The translations under genes and the position numbers were made by a program. The notes under the pieces are model-generated. The model was not told the origin of the DNA. It was given only the letters and a program-made list of their open reading frames with translations, and ran no database searches. From NCBI GenBank assembly GCA_050747825.1, contig JBOGJG010000215.1, forward strand, positions 1-35,729: a stretch of DNA of 35,729 nucleotides, written 5' to 3'. Source of the stretch: JBOGJG01 sp050747825 (GTDB lineage Bacteria; Acidobacteriota; UBA6911; RPQK01; JBOGJG01). Positions 8,901 through 16,599 of this stretch are shown here, piece by piece. The number at the start of each line of letters is the position of its first letter. Position 1 is the first letter of the stretch.

Positions 8901-9082
8901 GCGCCAGCCGGCGGTCAATTGCGGTCGTCGCCATCGGCGGGCAGCTTCTATGCTTGCTGATTACCCTGCTGCTGACTCCGGTTGCTTACACGCTCTTCGA
9001 GGATCTGAAGCGAAAGATATTAGAATGGCGTGCTGCCCCCGGAGCGCTGCGCTCACCGTCATTAGCTGAGAGGTCCGAATGA
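5978..9082 (+). CDS. RND-family efflux transporter permease (AcrB/MdtB-like, HAE-1 type)
   Basis: A 1034-aa inner-membrane, proton-driven drug exporter with the duplicated RND layout: one N-terminal helix, a large periplasmic loop, helices 2-6, one helix, a second loop, and helices 8-12. The proton-relay Asp pair is visible in VGIVIDDAIVVLENIF (TM4), and the matching Lys in FGIVKKNAILQVDYAN (TM10). Porter-domain signatures such as ISGLDELRSISSEG and ARDVRDKVS-like text (AAQDVRDKVSRVM) are present. This supports a drug/lipophile pump and not a metal CusA pump, which usually has Met-rich sites not seen here. The start follows the adaptor by 4 bases, and the stop overlaps the channel gene start (ATGA). 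Substrate is unknown. Confidence 0.95.
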   Translation: MQKLAEICVRRPVFATMLILSLVVLGIASYRELGVDLFPKVEFPTVVVSVTLEGAGPEEMETQVTKPIEEALNTISGLDELRSISSEGLSLTFATFVLERDIDSAAQDVRDKVSRVMNQLPLGIDPPVIEKADPDATPIMIIAVSGNRSLREITKIAQDRIKEPLESIAGVGSIEVLGGREREIQIYVDPEKLRAYGLTLDQVRSAVRAQNVEVPGGRIDLTDRELVLRTMGRLPRVSDFQHLIVAYKNDSAIKLSDIGRIEDGVLEPRSISRLDGRNAVSLLVRKQSGTNTVEVADLVEANLAELTAGIPAGMTAELVRDASLFIRRSVEELMFHMMLGGLLASLVVLLFMRNWRSALIAAVSIPTSLIATFTLMRIMDFTINNMTLLGLTLAVGIVIDDAIVVLENIFRHVEEENEEPKSAAITATREIGLAVTATTMSLVVIFLPVGFMSGIIGRFFSSYGLTMAFAILVSLLVAFTLTPMMCSILIRRHSRGATSRETLLFRGLDRSYGALLNWSMRHRLAIVGLSLLIVLSTIPLAMWVGKAVIPSDDTSDFEVTLKLSPGVNLDGASAQVNEIEQQLAKLPGVVHVLASVGDPLGGSVNQANIYVRLMDMGARELSQFEIMAEARKIMDQFPQIRSSVQVAGAIAIRGNTWNIPVNFSIRGPDLAALEKLSAQITSGMRAIPGFEDVDTSLESGKPELRVHISREKAAALGVRVDDVARSLRTYIAGERLGKFKELDEQYDIRLRGDQDFRSNINRVPHLMIPSQNGGQVELLSVAGLSRETGPVQIERLNRQRNVSIYSNLQPSKPLGEALADVQRIAGSLDIPPEYSLAFSGQAETMQEAMENFAVAIILSIIFMYMILASQFNSFIHPVTIMLSLPIAVPFALFSLLIAGETLNIYSALGLLVLFGIVKKNAILQVDYANTLRSRGLPLREAVVTASHTRLRPILMTTISFVAGLIPILFATGPGSASRRSIAVVAIGGQLLCLLITLLLTPVAYTLFEDLKRKILEWRAAPGALRSPSLAERSE

Positions 9083-10728
9083 TCCACAGACCCTTATACA
9101 TACTATTTCTGGTACTCGTCAGTCTTTCCGAGATGCCTGCGGCGGACCTGTTCTCCCGTTATTACCAGAACCAGCCCACGCGATCCGTGCAAGTCTCAAC
9201 CGCGATGCCGAGTCAGTTGCAAAATGGCGAGCTTCACCTGACCGAGCGGCAGGCCATCCAGATGGCTCTGGAAAATAATCTCGATATCAACGTAGAACGA
9301 TATGCGCCGCTGCTAAGCCATTGGCTTATCGAAGGACAAAGGAGCGTTTACGACCCCATTGGCAGGTTTGCCTTTCACTGGGACCGCACGAATACTCCTA
9401 CGGCCAGCGTTCTGCAGGGAGGTACGAGCGTCACTAATATTCTGACGACTTACGACTACGGTTACAGCCAGACCTTCTCTACCGGAACCACTGTGGAGGC
9501 AGGCTTTGTGGGGGCGCGTAACCGCACGACCAATTTCTTCAGCAGCCTCGTTCCGGCCATCGATACCAGCTTCCAGGCCGTGATCCGCCAGAATCTACTG
9601 GAAGGCTTCGGCCGGATCGCACCCGATTACCAGATCGAAATCAGCCGCAACAACCTGGAGATCAGCCGCCATGAATTTGAGCGCAAGGCAGCCGACCTGA
9701 TCCTCCAGGTGCAGGACCGATACTGGGAGCTGCAATACGCGCTGCAGGACATCGAGGTCAAGGAGAAGTCGCTGCAGTTGGCGGAGACGGTACTGGAGCA
9801 GAATCAGGCGCGCCTCGAAATCGGCACAGCAGCCCGCCTGGAAGTCGTGCAGGCTGAAGCGGAGAGCGCGCTGCGACGAGCGGAGCTGATCCGCTCCCAA
9901 TTCGGGCGCCGCCGTATCCAGGATCAACTGATAAAACTCATTAGCAATTTCGAAGATCCCCGTGACTTCCCCGCCCAAATCGTGCTGGCCGACCCTGTTT
10001 ACACTCCCGACACGATCGAGGCGAGTTTCGACCAGCTTGCCGCCAGTGCCGGAGAACTCCGGCCCGAGTTGCAGGAGGCTGAGCTTCAGGTGATCAATCA
10101 GGAAGTTAATCTGGATCTCTCGCGCAACCGTTTGAAGCCCACGCTGGACCTGGTGGCCGGTTACCAGCAGTTTGGTCTGGGTGGCACTCGGGTTGTCAGG
10201 GATTTCTCGCAGGGCTTCATCGATGCGCCGATTGTGGATGTGATTCCGGGAGGCCTGGGAGATTCACTGGCCCAGCTCTTCAGCTCGGACTTTTATGGAT
10301 ACGTGGTCGGACTGGATTTTCGAATTCCGATCTTCAACACCGAAGCTCGCGCTCAGAACGCCGAAGCGCAGCTTGCCCTCAATCGCAGCCAGTTGAGCAA
10401 GAGGAGCCTGGAACAAACGGTTGCGTTGGAAATCAGAGACGCCCTGACGCAGGTTGAAATGAATCAGGCGCGACTGGAGGCCGCCGCCGTGGCCGTGCGC
10501 TCGGCTCGCGAGCGGCTGGAAGGCGAACAGGTGCGCTTTGACGTTGGCTTGGGTACCACGCGAGAGTTGATCGAAGCACAACGCGATTTGCTGCTGGCCG
10601 AATCTGTCGAACTTCAGACCAGAGTCGATCTGATCAAGAGTCATAACCTTCTTGACCGTGCTGTGGGGAGAACGTTCGCGCGCCAGGGTATTCGCCTGGA
10701 CGATGCCCTCCAAGTGAATCTTCGCTAG
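9079..10728 (+). CDS. TolC-family outer-membrane efflux channel
   Basis: A 549-aa outer-membrane factor that would complete the tripartite pump. It begins with a signal peptide (MIHRPLYILFLVLVSL, cleavage probably near SEMPAA). Two outer-membrane-efflux repeats follow. Each has long helical segments, for example ERKAADLILQVQDRYWELQ with LQLAETVLEQNQARLEIGTA, and later LEQTVALEIRDALTQVEMNQ with VRFDVGLGTTRELIEAQRDL. The GlyThr-containing helix-turn after each coil is typical. The gene overlaps the pump gene by 4 bases. Its stop codon TAG (10726-10728) lies within the left terminal inverted repeat of the element at 10725-10883, so the insertion may have supplied or displaced the original end. 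Confidence 0.92.
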   Translation: MIHRPLYILFLVLVSLSEMPAADLFSRYYQNQPTRSVQVSTAMPSQLQNGELHLTERQAIQMALENNLDINVERYAPLLSHWLIEGQRSVYDPIGRFAFHWDRTNTPTASVLQGGTSVTNILTTYDYGYSQTFSTGTTVEAGFVGARNRTTNFFSSLVPAIDTSFQAVIRQNLLEGFGRIAPDYQIEISRNNLEISRHEFERKAADLILQVQDRYWELQYALQDIEVKEKSLQLAETVLEQNQARLEIGTAARLEVVQAEAESALRRAELIRSQFGRRRIQDQLIKLISNFEDPRDFPAQIVLADPVYTPDTIEASFDQLAASAGELRPELQEAELQVINQEVNLDLSRNRLKPTLDLVAGYQQFGLGGTRVVRDFSQGFIDAPIVDVIPGGLGDSLAQLFSSDFYGYVVGLDFRIPIFNTEARAQNAEAQLALNRSQLSKRSLEQTVALEIRDALTQVEMNQARLEAAAVAVRSARERLEGEQVRFDVGLGTTRELIEAQRDLLLAESVELQTRVDLIKSHNLLDRAVGRTFARQGIRLDDALQVNLR

Positions 10729-10883
10729 TGCTTCGTAACATAAATAAGTGCGCTATCGTCGCGAGCCGGGTACCCTATGGGTGCGGTCTGATGGCGAGGC
10801 GCGATAGGCGCCTTCCTCGCGCCTTGAATACGGGTCAAATCGCCTCCAGCGATAGCGCACTTATTTATGTTACGAAGCACTAG
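10725..10883. mobile_element. MITE-like element with perfect 34-bp terminal inverted repeats
   Basis: The 34 bases at 10725-10758, starting CTAGTGCTTCGTAACATAAA, are an exact reverse complement of 10850-10883. The core between the arms is about 91 bases, carries GC-rich internal hairpin sequence (GGCGAGGCGC with GGCGCCTTCC nearby) and encodes nothing. Both ends read TA next to GTGCTTCG/CGAAGCAC. This would fit a TA target duplication of the IS630/Tc1-mariner group mobilised in trans, but that assignment is inference. Arms with no mismatch suggest recent insertion or selection on the fold. The element separates the TolC-type gene from the toxin-antitoxin pair and could act as a hairpin terminator for the efflux operon. 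Confidence 0.75.
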
Positions 10884-10971
10884 TCATCGCATATTTTTCG
10901 CACGGCCAAGCCCTGTCGGCTGGTTCGAACCGCTGAACCTTTCTTCTTGCGTTTAGAGGGGGGAACCTCTT

Positions 10972-10989
10972 AATCTAGAAATATAGATT
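10972..10989. promoter_or_regulatory. Inverted repeat upstream of vapB, possible autoregulatory operator
   Basis: AATCTA at 10972-10977 and TAGATT at 10984-10989 form an inverted repeat with a 6-base spacer in an AT-rich patch about 22 bases before the antitoxin ATG. A second small inverted repeat, AGAGG/CCTCT, lies at 10955-10970. VapBC complexes normally bind such repeats in their own promoter. A ribosome-site-like AGAAAGG follows at about 10999-11005. Confidence 0.45.
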
Positions 10990-11010
10990 ATTTAGGTAGA
11001 AAGGTATAAC

Positions 11011-11271
11011 ATGCCCCTAAGCATCAAAGATTCCGAGACAGATGAACTGGCTCGTCGACTGGCCGAGGAGACCGGGGAAAGCATCACCGAGGCGATCAAG
11101 CAAGCGGTCCGTGAGCGCTTGGCCCGCGAGCGCCTGAAGCAAGAGAAGGTTAACCTTTCCGAGCGCCTTCTTAGAATCGGAACCCGTTGTGCTTCTCATC
11201 TCGGCGGCGGTAAAGCCCATTCTCTGGACCACGGCGAACTGCTTTATGATGAAAAGGGCTTACCCAGGTGA
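11011..11271 (+). CDS. Type II antitoxin, VapB (PSK/Rv0623-like)
   Basis: An 86-aa protein whose N-terminus (SIKDSETDELARRLAEETG followed by ESITEAIKQAVRERL) matches the ribbon-helix-helix domain of PSK/Rv0623-like VapB antitoxins. The C-terminal half would wrap the toxin and block its active site. AGAAAGG precedes the ATG. The gene overlaps the downstream toxin gene by GTGA at 11268, the usual VapBC coupling. The pair follows the inverted-repeat element at 10725-10883, so the two may have arrived as accessory DNA. Confidence 0.87.
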   Translation: MPLSIKDSETDELARRLAEETGESITEAIKQAVRERLARERLKQEKVNLSERLLRIGTRCASHLGGGKAHSLDHGELLYDEKGLPR

Positions 11272-11663
11272 TTATCGACAGTTCAGCGGTCCTCGCCATC
11301 CTCTTTGCCGAAGAGGATGCCGCTGTTTATAGCGGAACGATAGAGTCAGCCCCGCACTGCCGCATGTCTGTTGCCAACTGGCTGGAAACAGCCATCCGGA
11401 TCGATCTGAAAAACGACGCGATCGCCAGCAATGCTTTCGACGACTTTATGCGAGAATCAAAAATCATCCTGGAAGCCGTCGATCTGGAACAGGCAGACAT
11501 TGCCCGCTCCGCCTATCGTGCTTACGGTAAAGGAACAGGCCATCCGGCCGGGCTTAACTTCGGGGATTGTTTTGCTTACGCCCTTGCCAAAGTTTCAGCG
11601 GAGCCGCTTCTCTTCAAAGGCGATGGTTTCAGCAAGACGGACCTGGAAAGTGCCGCACTCTGA
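11268..11663 (+). CDS. Type II toxin VapC, PIN-domain ribonuclease
   Basis: A 131-aa PIN-domain protein. The acidic active-site residues are visible: Asp4 in MIIDSSAVLAI, Glu40 in ANWLETAIRI, and Asp100 in LNFGDCFAYALAK, with a further Asp near 119 in LLFKGDGF. This is the full VapC pattern, so the toxin looks intact. VapC proteins cut tRNA or rRNA; the target here is unknown. The start is GTG, overlapping the antitoxin stop, which makes toxin translation depend on antitoxin translation. Its 3' end is 7 bases from the convergent transglycosylase gene, with no obvious terminator between them. Confidence 0.9.
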   Translation: MIIDSSAVLAILFAEEDAAVYSGTIESAPHCRMSVANWLETAIRIDLKNDAIASNAFDDFMRESKIILEAVDLEQADIARSAYRAYGKGTGHPAGLNFGDCFAYALAKVSAEPLLFKGDGFSKTDLESAAL

Positions 11664-11670
11664 CGCCGCT

Positions 11671-13131
11671 TCAGTGGATGGCCAGGACCTGGCCGGGATA
11701 AATCCTGTTTGCGTTGCGGATGCCGTTGCCCTGCTGAATCTGCCGAGCGGACACCCCGAAGCGACTCGCGATAGCGATCAGATTTTCTCCAGGGCGAACC
11801 CGGTGACGTACGACTTTCCTGGACTTGGGCTGCAGTGTAGCTGCGCCGGCTGATCCTTTTAAAGCAGCCTGCAACGCTTCGGCCTTGTCCACTGGAACTC
11901 GAAGCGCAAATCCTCCTGGCAGCATTTTCGAGCTCCAGACTCGGCTCGTCAGCTCCGGATTGTAATCGCGCAACACATCCGCCGAAATATCGGGAAGATG
12001 GCTTAAGTGCAGCGTCCGCCGGATAGGAAGCATTTCAAATTCCAGCGGCAGGTCCAGTTTCAGATGGCCAAAATATTTCTTATAGTTTTTCGCCACCTCG
12101 ACTGCAGCCAGAAACTCGGAGTAGAAGTTCTTGCTGGCGAAGCCAAAGGTTCTGGATCTGTATTCTTGAATGATTCGAGGCAGATCGGAGCCATGCTGTT
12201 TTTGAGCGCGCGCCATCCCGGCCCGGCCGTGATTGTAGGCGGTCACAGCCAGGGGCCAGCTCCGCAGCACTTCTTGGTTGCGCTTCAGGAATTGGGCTGC
12301 GGCCTCGGTGGCCTTGAGGGGACTCAGGCGCTCGTCGATGGAATGGCCCACCGAAAGATACTGGCGGCCCGTAGCAGGCATGAACTGCCAGATTCCGGCC
12401 GCCCCGACTTTGGAGTAGGCCTGATAATTAAAGGATGATTCCACGTGAGGCAGAAGCGTCAACTCCGTGGGTAGTCCGTACCTTTCGAAAATCTCCTCCA
12501 TTTGGGCCAGGTAGCGTCCGGAGCGGATAACGCCTGCCTGGAATCGGTTCTTCACCCCTCTCTGATAGCGGATATTGTCGCTAAAGTGCTTGAAAAGCTT
12601 CGACGAAGGCTGATCATAGCCGGCTTTGTTCAGAATCGAGAGCATATGTCGATGCTGCGGACCCAGCCTGGCTGGGCTATTTCCCAGGCGCATCATATCG
12701 CTGAGAATCGCTTCGATCTCTGCTTTCTTAATCTCCAGCGTCCGCTTCTGCTGATTTCTCTCAGAGCTGGACGCTTCGTAGGGACCTTTCGGAAAATGGA
12801 CTACTCCGTAGATGACCGCGAGATTATCCCTATCGTGGAAGACTACGTCATGATCGCTGTATTCCGCATAAATGGATCGCCAGAAATCAACGCGTCTTTC
12901 AAAGCCTTCGTGTGGAAAAAGCGAGGCTATTTGATCCAGTGAAAATTCCTCAGCTTTTCCACTCTTCTTTAATATCTGTAACGAACTGGGATCAGCGGCT
13001 GCAACTCTGAAGTTCTTCAGGGGTTCCTTGACCGCGACGAGTTTAAAGGTTCCATAATGGTCAGCGATCCGAAGACCGGCAAGAAGCACACCTGTGCTCA
13101 TTAAGAGGACCAGCAAAAATCTCCTGGGCAT
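11671..13131 (-). CDS. Membrane-bound lytic murein transglycosylase with LysM (MltD-like)
   Basis: A 486-aa envelope enzyme that would cut the glycan strand of peptidoglycan to give 1,6-anhydro-muropeptides. It starts with a membrane-directing segment (MPRRFLLVLLMSTGVLLAGL). The SLT/GEWL domain begins near residue 205, with the catalytic Glu231 in LLPHVESSFNYQAYS and the family motif GAAGIWQFMPATGRQY just after. The later TAYNHG motif is also typical. The C-terminal LysM (about 442-486, HRVRPGENLIAIASRFGVS) would bind glycan. E. coli MltD has two LysM domains, while only one is evident here. It is transcribed away from murA's 3' end (gap 13132-13286, in which I see no gene or clear signal). 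Confidence 0.9.
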   Translation of the reverse strand: MPRRFLLVLLMSTGVLLAGLRIADHYGTFKLVAVKEPLKNFRVAAADPSSLQILKKSGKAEEFSLDQIASLFPHEGFERRVDFWRSIYAEYSDHDVVFHDRDNLAVIYGVVHFPKGPYEASSSERNQQKRTLEIKKAEIEAILSDMMRLGNSPARLGPQHRHMLSILNKAGYDQPSSKLFKHFSDNIRYQRGVKNRFQAGVIRSGRYLAQMEEIFERYGLPTELTLLPHVESSFNYQAYSKVGAAGIWQFMPATGRQYLSVGHSIDERLSPLKATEAAAQFLKRNQEVLRSWPLAVTAYNHGRAGMARAQKQHGSDLPRIIQEYRSRTFGFASKNFYSEFLAAVEVAKNYKKYFGHLKLDLPLEFEMLPIRRTLHLSHLPDISADVLRDYNPELTSRVWSSKMLPGGFALRVPVDKAEALQAALKGSAGAATLQPKSRKVVRHRVRPGENLIAIASRFGVSARQIQQGNGIRNANRIYPGQVLAIH

Positions 13132-13286
13132 TATTTGACTCCCACATCCTTAGATTATCGATTTAACGGTCTCGGTGAGCCGTAACAAGCTCTTTGGCGA
13201 AGCTTTGGACCGTCCCCACGATATCGCAAGTATAGCGGACGAGGGTCGTGGAAGCAAGTTGGTTGACACCCATTCAAAGGTGCCCG

Positions 13287-14600
13287 TTACACGGCCACTC
13301 GATAGGACGAGGTGTCAGTCACACAATCGATCTGAGCACCCAGGTTTTTCAACCGTTGATCCAGCTCGAGATGGCCACGGTTAATTTGGTAGGCGTTTTC
13401 AATAAGGGTCTTACCTTCAGCCGCCAGACCGGCCAGGACCAGCGCCATTCCCGCCCGGATATCGTGAGCGGAAACCGACGTGCCAGTTAGAGACTCCACT
13501 CCCTCAACTTCGGCCAGGTTCTCCTTGCGAGTAATGCGGGCCCCAAGAGCATTGAGTCCTTCGATCTGGCTGAATCTGTTTTCGAACATGTTCTCCCGGA
13601 TGTAGCTTCTGCCGTCTGCCACGGCAGCCAGGGCCATTATCCCGGGTTGGAGGTCTGTGGAAAATCCGGGATAAGGCCAAGTGATGATGTTGACTGGCTT
13701 CAACCTCTCTGGACCCCGCACACGGACGACCGGACCATCCGAGGAGATTCTTACTCCCATTTGCCCCAATTTGGCCACCAGAACTCTCATGCGATCAAGT
13801 TCAGCGCCAACCAGCGCTGTATCGCCCTGGGTGATGGCTGAGGCCATCACCAAGCCGGCCGCATCCAGGCGATCGGGCATGACGGTATATTCCGCCGCAT
13901 GCAGTTCGGGGACACCTTCCACGAGGATCGTTCCGGTGCCGGCTCCATGAATAACGGCGCCCATGGATCCCAGTAAGTTGGCCAGGTCCACCACTTCCGG
14001 GTCGGAAGCGGCATTTTCAATGATCGTTGACCCAGAAGCCAGGGCTGCCGCCATCATGAGATTCTCGGTGCCGGTGTGGCTGGGAATATCCAGGTAAAGG
14101 AGATTCCCCCGGAGCCTCTCCGCTTCAATTCGAAATTGGTCGTGAGTGCCTTCGATCCTGGCTCCCAGGCGCTTCAATCCGTTCTGATGAAAGCCCATTT
14201 TCCGGGCGCCGAGCGAGCAGCCTCCTGATCCATGAAATTCAACTGCACCGAGCCGGTGCAGAAGCGGGGGGAGGAAAAGAATGGACCCGCGCGACTTGCG
14301 GGTCAGCTCTGGATCGAGGACCGAGTTCGAGACCGCTGAGGCATCGATTAACAGGATGTGCTCACGAGCATCGTAATCGACCCGGGCTCCAACCGACCGG
14401 GCTAACTCAATTTGCACATATATGTCCTGAAGCGCCGGGACATTCCGGATGACGCTCTCTCCCCGCTGTACCAGAAGAGCCGCCGCAATCATAGGCAAAG
14501 CAGCGTTCTTGGCTCCCTGCACGCAGGCTTTCCCCTGAAGGCGATTCCCGCCCGTTACGAGATAGGCAGTTTCAGCCGCTTTCAAATTCTCTGTCCTCAT
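13287..14600 (-). CDS. murA: UDP-N-acetylglucosamine 1-carboxyvinyltransferase (MurA)
   Basis: First committed enzyme of peptidoglycan synthesis; adds enolpyruvate from PEP to UDP-GlcNAc in the cytoplasm. The EPT fold shows the phosphate/UDP motif GAKNAALP near residue 29, the active-site loop GGCSLGARKMGFHQNGL with the PEP-reactive Cys and the following Arg, the general-base Asp in STDLQPG, and INRGHLELDQRL near the C-terminus. Length (437 aa) is normal. The loop is divergent: the usual GARPVD after the Cys is GARKMG, replacing Pro and Asp. The Cys is retained, so classical fosfomycin reactivity is possible. A second, more canonical murA elsewhere cannot be excluded. It lies 114-115 bases downstream of the geranylgeranyl-reductase-family gene on the same strand; that gap contains a GGAAAAGTTTTCC palindrome. 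Confidence 0.87.
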   Translation of the reverse strand: MRTENLKAAETAYLVTGGNRLQGKACVQGAKNAALPMIAAALLVQRGESVIRNVPALQDIYVQIELARSVGARVDYDAREHILLIDASAVSNSVLDPELTRKSRGSILFLPPLLHRLGAVEFHGSGGCSLGARKMGFHQNGLKRLGARIEGTHDQFRIEAERLRGNLLYLDIPSHTGTENLMMAAALASGSTIIENAASDPEVVDLANLLGSMGAVIHGAGTGTILVEGVPELHAAEYTVMPDRLDAAGLVMASAITQGDTALVGAELDRMRVLVAKLGQMGVRISSDGPVVRVRGPERLKPVNIITWPYPGFSTDLQPGIMALAAVADGRSYIRENMFENRFSQIEGLNALGARITRKENLAEVEGVESLTGTSVSAHDIRAGMALVLAGLAAEGKTLIENAYQINRGHLELDQRLKNLGAQIDCVTDTSSYRVAV

Positions 14601-14714
14601 GTGGACTATGGGCTAAGCAATTAGTGCTCCAAAGGGACTCTTTGGCTAGATGCCAGCCAGCATGATTTCACCTGAGGAAAAGTTTTCCGGGGGCCTAAAA
14701 ATTTTCCCTGGCGG

Positions 14715-15878
14715 TTATTGAACGCTTTTGAGGAGGTAGAAAGGCAAGCCGATCAGAGAGCGCGAAAATGTGGCGCCGCCGGCGTAGCCCTGCACGAAAG
14801 GCCGCCAGAGCAACGGACTCGCAAGAGCCCGCGTGGATCTGCCCAGGAAGCGGTAAAAGGGTCCCGCCAGTTGGTAAGTTATAAAGGTGTCTAAAAGGAC
14901 ATTTTTCCAGAGTTTGCGGTAATAGTTTCGGTGCGAAGTCTTTCCGGAATGCCGCCTGCACAGGATCTCGCCGGCCAGGCGGCCGCTCTCCAGGGCATGG
15001 TATATTCCCTCTCCGGTAATCGCGTCGGCAAATCCTCCGGCATCGCCTACGATATACACCGGCGCGTCAGGCGCACGCAGGCGGAAACCACCTACCGGGA
15101 TGCGGTGAGCTTCGAATGTTTCCAGCGGATCAGCAGCGGTCTCGAAGCCCTTATCCCGGATGTACTGCACCAGCCATCCCCGGATGTCCTTCTGGCCGCT
15201 GGCCAGAGTGTACAGCCCCACCGACCAGTGATCGTCCTTAGGAAAGACCCAGCCATATCCCTTTTCGAGGACGCCGAAGTCAAGACACGGGACCAGAGCC
15301 TGCTTCAACGAGGTGCTTTCTCTGCTGAGATTGACCTCCACGGCGGTGGCCAGAAGCTTGGGCTGCGAAATACCGAAAGTGCGGTTGACCAGGCTGTAAG
15401 CTCCATCCGCCCCGACCAGTTGCCGGGCCTGCAGTGAACGTCTCTCCGTCTGCACATGAAAACTCCCGTCATAAGTGACTCCCCGGACTTTTTCTTGATC
15501 AAAAAAGGAGAAGTTGGCAAAGCGCCGATTCTGCTCGACCAGTTGGTTGTCGAATTCCGGCCTCAGGACCATTCTTAGAATTGGCAGTCGATGTGAAAAG
15601 CGGTTCACCCGGTTGCACCAGTAGTTCAGTTCGAAGGCATTGAAAGTGCCGCGAATGCTGGGTTCAAGTTCGAACTGCAAAGCCCTGCAACTCTTGACGG
15701 TCATGCCGCCGGCGCATGGCTTGATGCGGGGAAACCGGAGCTGTTCAATTTGAGCCACTTTCAGACCGGCGCGAAGCGCCACCGAGCAGGCATTTGAGCC
15801 GCCTGGTCCGGCTCCGACTACCACAACATCGAACTGCTCCCGCAACTTCTCCCTAGCTGACGATTCTTCTGATTTCAC
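14715..15878 (-). CDS. Geranylgeranyl reductase family FAD-dependent oxidoreductase
   Basis: Flavoprotein of the geranylgeranyl reductase/ChlP group, which saturates double bonds in isoprenoid chains. The FAD Rossmann motif VVVVGAGPGGSNA is at the N-terminus. The group's signature KPCAGGMT (variant of the PxxKxCGGG block) follows about 35 residues later, and VYIVGDAGGFADAITGEGIYHAL is the second FAD-binding motif. The C-terminal part is helical. I place the start at GTG 15878, which has GGAAG a few bases upstream. The frame stays open to a TTG at 15926 with no ribosome site, so the start is uncertain. It is divergent from a cis-prenyltransferase gene at 15940 (under 70 bases apart), suggesting shared regulation and action on a polyprenyl product (inference). 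Other members act on archaeal lipids or menaquinone. Confidence 0.82.
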   Translation of the reverse strand: MKSEESSAREKLREQFDVVVVGAGPGGSNACSVALRAGLKVAQIEQLRFPRIKPCAGGMTVKSCRALQFELEPSIRGTFNAFELNYWCNRVNRFSHRLPILRMVLRPEFDNQLVEQNRRFANFSFFDQEKVRGVTYDGSFHVQTERRSLQARQLVGADGAYSLVNRTFGISQPKLLATAVEVNLSRESTSLKQALVPCLDFGVLEKGYGWVFPKDDHWSVGLYTLASGQKDIRGWLVQYIRDKGFETAADPLETFEAHRIPVGGFRLRAPDAPVYIVGDAGGFADAITGEGIYHALESGRLAGEILCRRHSGKTSHRNYYRKLWKNVLLDTFITYQLAGPFYRFLGRSTRALASPLLWRPFVQGYAGGATFSRSLIGLPFYLLKSVQ

Positions 15879-15939
15879 TCGTCTTCCGCTTTCATGAATA
15901 TCAACTATCTTCACGCGAAAAAGCAATTATAATGACCGG

Positions 15940-16599
15940 ATGAATTTTTCGCGCGTCCCTCGCCATGTGGGAATCATACCGGACGGAAATCGTCGCTGGG
16001 CCGATGCTAGAGGTCTTCCCAGGGGCGCCGGTTACGCGGCCGGCGTTATGCCCGGACTTCAACTGCTGAAATGCTGTCAGAATGTGGGAATTGAAGAACT
16101 TTCAGTTTACGGCTTTACCAAGGAAAACGTGCACCGTCCCAAAGATCAGGTCAGAGCGTTTCAGGAGGCCTGCACTGAATTGGCCACGCGAGCGGCGGAA
16201 GCCGGCGCAGCGGTGTTCGTCGTGGGAGATACCGATTCGGCCATATTTCCCGAACCGCTTCGGCCCTTCGCAAGGGAGCGCAGCAAAGGCGATATTCGCC
16301 TGAACCTGCTGGTGAATTACGGCTGGCAGTGGGATCTGTATTCAGCCATCAGCCGCGCTCGAAACGGTCACTCCTGGTCCTATTCCGACACGCCTCGCGC
16401 TCTGGCTTCAAGCGAGGTTTCACGGGTCGATCTGGTCGTGCGCTGGGGCGGGCGTCGTCGCCTCTCCGGATTCCTGCCCATGCAGTGCGCCTATGCCGAT
16501 TTTTATGTCATTGACACGCTCTGGCCCGAGATGAGTGCCGAAGAATTCCTGAGGGCCCTGCAGTGGTACCAGGATCAAGACATAACCCTCGGCGGCTAA
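15940..16599 (+). CDS. Short, divergent cis-prenyltransferase (UppS family)
   Basis: Condenses isopentenyl diphosphate units onto an allylic diphosphate to make a cis-polyprenyl diphosphate. The signature IIPDGNRRWADARG with catalytic Asp15 is at the N-terminus; canonical UppS has MDGNGRWA here. ELSVYGFTKENVHRP matches the usual LSVYAFSTENWxRP block, and LWPEM with RRLSGFLPMQCAYADFY matches the C-terminal block. The usual RTSGE motif, which helps bind IPP, reads RWGGRRR instead. At 219 aa it is shorter than typical UppS (about 240-260 aa). These changes suggest a specialised paralogue making a shorter or different prenyl chain (inference). The ATG is about 60 bases from the divergent reductase start; the two may form a polyprenol synthesis/reduction pair. 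Confidence 0.82.
   Translation: MNFSRVPRHVGIIPDGNRRWADARGLPRGAGYAAGVMPGLQLLKCCQNVGIEELSVYGFTKENVHRPKDQVRAFQEACTELATRAAEAGAAVFVVGDTDSAIFPEPLRPFARERSKGDIRLNLLVNYGWQWDLYSAISRARNGHSWSYSDTPRALASSEVSRVDLVVRWGGRRRLSGFLPMQCAYADFYVIDTLWPEMSAEEFLRALQWYQDQDITLGG

Noticed and set aside
10921..10945. GGTTCGAACC text resembling a tRNA T-arm
   Set aside because: Flanking bases do not give a T-stem, acceptor stem or anticodon arm, so no tRNA can be folded.
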